From contig NZ_BJFN01000008.1 in assembly GCF_014189855.1 (NCBI RefSeq), forward strand, positions 62,001 through 126,000: 64,000 nucleotides of DNA, written 5' to 3'. Under the pieces are notes generated by a model. The model ran no database searches. It was not told the DNA's origin and saw only the letters and a list, made by a program, of their open reading frames with translations. The translations under genes were made by a program, and so were the position numbers. Shown one piece after another: positions 62,788-64,000 of this stretch. Numbering within the stretch: the stretch's first letter is position 1; every line of letters begins with the position of its first letter. The stretch comes from Buttiauxella sp. A111. GTDB taxonomy: Bacteria > Pseudomonadota > Gammaproteobacteria > Enterobacterales > Enterobacteriaceae.

Positions 62788-63774
62788 TTAATACATTGGC
62801 GTTAATGTTAGTGGTGGTTCACGCAGAACCCTTACCTGCTCTGTAAAAGTCGCAGTTTGTCTTCGCCAGTAATCTTCGTCTGTAAGCCACGGAAAATTTC
62901 TGGGGAAAGCAGGATCATCCCAGCGTCGAATTATCCACGCGAGATAATAGACCATTCGCATTGCACGTAAAGGTTCTATGAGTGCAATTTCGTCTGATTC
63001 AAATGGGGTAAACTCTTCATACGCTTCGACAATCATTTCCAACTGCATTCTCTGCTCGGCTTTGTCACCGTTGAGAAGCATCCAGATATCCTGAATTGCC
63101 GGGCCATTTCTGGCATCATCCAGATCGACAAACAAAGGGCCATCACGCCAGAGAATATTCCCTGGATGACAATCACCGTGCAGTCTCAATGGCTGAAAAT
63201 CGGTATGCCAATGAAGTTTAACTTCAGCTATTAGCGCATCTGTTGCACTGAGAAATCCCTTCTTGAGGGCAGAGGGAATCAAAGGCGTATGCTCAAACAT
63301 TTCGCGAGGCTCAAATAAGTATTCACTTAAGCCTATGTCAGGACGCGCAGAAAATTGCTTACGTCGACCGGTTTGATGTATACGGCCAAGATAGCGCCCC
63401 ACCCATTCCATCTGGTCGAGGTTATCTGTTTCGTACTGCCTTCCCCCCAAACTTGGGAACACAGCATACATAAAGCCGTTGTGGCGTAATAGCGTGTTGC
63501 CGTTGAAATGCAGGGGAGCGGCGACCGGAACCTCATCAGCTTGCAACTCAAGTGCAAACTGATGCTCTTCTTCTATCTGCTCAGGTGACCAACGATGAGG
63601 CCGATAAAACTTAACCACATAACGTTTACGATCCTCGTCCTGAAACTGGTAAACGCGGTTTTCAAAACTGTTTAATGGGGTCAAGCCGGAATCCACCCGT
63701 ATACCCTGTTCGAACAGGGCATCCATGATGGTATCCGGATGTAGTGTTTGAAAATTGAAAGCGCTGTCTGTCAT
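62788..63774 (-). CDS. srkA: Stress response serine/threonine protein kinase SrkA (YihE/RdoA)
   Basis: Aminoglycoside-phosphotransferase-fold kinase that protects E. coli from stress-induced death (Cpx regulon). The 328-residue protein has the ATP-binding lysine in RYVVKFYRP, the catalytic loop [14 protein letters not shown] (about residues 196-209) and the metal motif [12 protein letters not shown] (about 213-224). ATG 63774 reads [20 protein letters not shown], matching E. coli in position; TTG 63786 is in frame. It is followed by dsbA. Confidence 0.95.
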   Translation of the reverse strand: MTDSAFNFQTLHPDTIMDALFEQGIRVDSGLTPLNSFENRVYQFQDEDRKRYVVKFYRPHRWSPEQIEEEHQFALELQADEVPVAAPLHFNGNTLLRHNGFMYAVFPSLGGRQYETDNLDQMEWVGRYLGRIHQTGRRKQFSARPDIGLSEYLFEPREMFEHTPLIPSALKKGFLSATDALIAEVKLHWHTDFQPLRLHGDCHPGNILWRDGPLFVDLDDARNGPAIQDIWMLLNGDKAEQRMQLEMIVEAYEEFTPFESDEIALIEPLRAMRMVYYLAWIIRRWDDPAFPRNFPWLTDEDYWRRQTATFTEQVRVLREPPLTLTPMY

Positions 63775-63850
63775 CCAGGCAACCAACTGTAAATACGAAT
63801 AGTTGAGGATAACATTTCATCACCGCTAAAGTGGGCCGGCTTACAAGCTT

Positions 63851-64000
63851 TTACTCTTTAATTACGCCGCGAGCGCGTAATAATGCAGTCTTAAAATCTT
63901 CTTCATAGTCTTTCTGAATGCCGGGAATAACAGCATCTTTTGCAGAGTCGCGCATTTTCAGATGATAAATCAGCACATCATCAGTGAGATCGGTTAATTC
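63851..64000 (-). CDS. yihD: YihD family protein, 3' part (cut by the window edge)
   Basis: The final 49 codons and stop of yihD, a small conserved protein of about 89 residues with unknown function. The translated end [20 protein letters not shown], followed by a basic stretch and GVIKE, matches E. coli YihD. The start lies beyond position 64000. The order yihD-srkA-dsbA is as in E. coli. Confidence 0.9.
   Translation of the reverse strand, partial: ELTDLTDDVLIYHLKMRDSAKDAVIPGIQKDYEEDFKTALLRARGVIKE

Overview
The window is a chromosomal segment from a member of the Enterobacterales. Almost every gene has a full-length counterpart in Escherichia coli or Klebsiella, in long runs of conserved order (gpmI-envC-yibQ; kbl-tdh; coaD-mutM-rpmG-rpmB-radC; coaBC-dut-slmA-pyrE-rph-yicC; gmk-rpoZ-spoT-trmH-recG-gltS-xanP-yicH; fabY-dtd-yihY-yihX-typA; glnA-glnL-glnG; hemN-yihI-csrC-yihA-spf-polA; dsbA-srkA-yihD). 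The LPS core locus is of the Klebsiella type (WabG, WabH, WabN and WaaE homologues) rather than the E. coli waaGPBIJ type, so the host is closer to Klebsiella-like genera than to Escherichia. I cannot name the genus.

Layout. 1-3.9 kb: glycolysis and septal murein hydrolase activation (gpmI, envC, yibQ). 3.9-7.0 kb: three accessory glycosyltransferases where E. coli has only waaH. 7.1-9.3 kb: threonine catabolism (kbl-tdh). 9.5-23.4 kb: LPS inner and outer core: hldD-waaF-waaC, then an AT-rich variable part with two glycosyltransferases and the O-antigen ligase waaL, then wabN on the opposite strand, waaQ-wabG-wabH-glycosyltransferase, and waaA-waaE-coaD. 23.9-31.4 kb: mutM, ribosomal proteins L33 and L28, radC, coaBC, dut, slmA, pyrE, rph, yicC. 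31.7-44.8 kb: yicG, ligB, the gmk-rpoZ-spoT-trmH-recG operon, gltS, xanP, yicH. 44.8-49.7 kb: fabY, dtd, yihY, yihX, typA. 50-54.2 kb: the glnALG nitrogen control operon with its NtrC and sigma-54 sites. 54.3-64 kb: hemN, a 44-codon membrane ORF, yihI, CsrC RNA, yihA, Spot 42 RNA, polA, yihG, dsbA, srkA, and the 3' end of yihD.

Relative to E. coli K-12, yicH is joined directly to the inverted fabY...yihD block, which fits a large inversion with an end point at about 44.8 kb. dinD, the yihL-yihW block and yihF are missing from their E. coli positions. Five ERIC (IRU) repeats lie between genes. One carries a hairpin-rich insertion of about 70 bp, one sits between the rph terminator/pyrE attenuator and pyrE, and one lies in the glnA 3' untranslated region. 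No CRISPR array, prophage, transposase, tRNA or rRNA gene was seen.

The observations that most merit follow-up are the 44-codon ORF between yihI and hemN, the glycosyltransferase trio next to tdh, the ERIC copies placed inside regulatory RNA regions, and several well-formed operator sites (PurR at xanP, DnaA at polA, NtrC at glnA and glnL).
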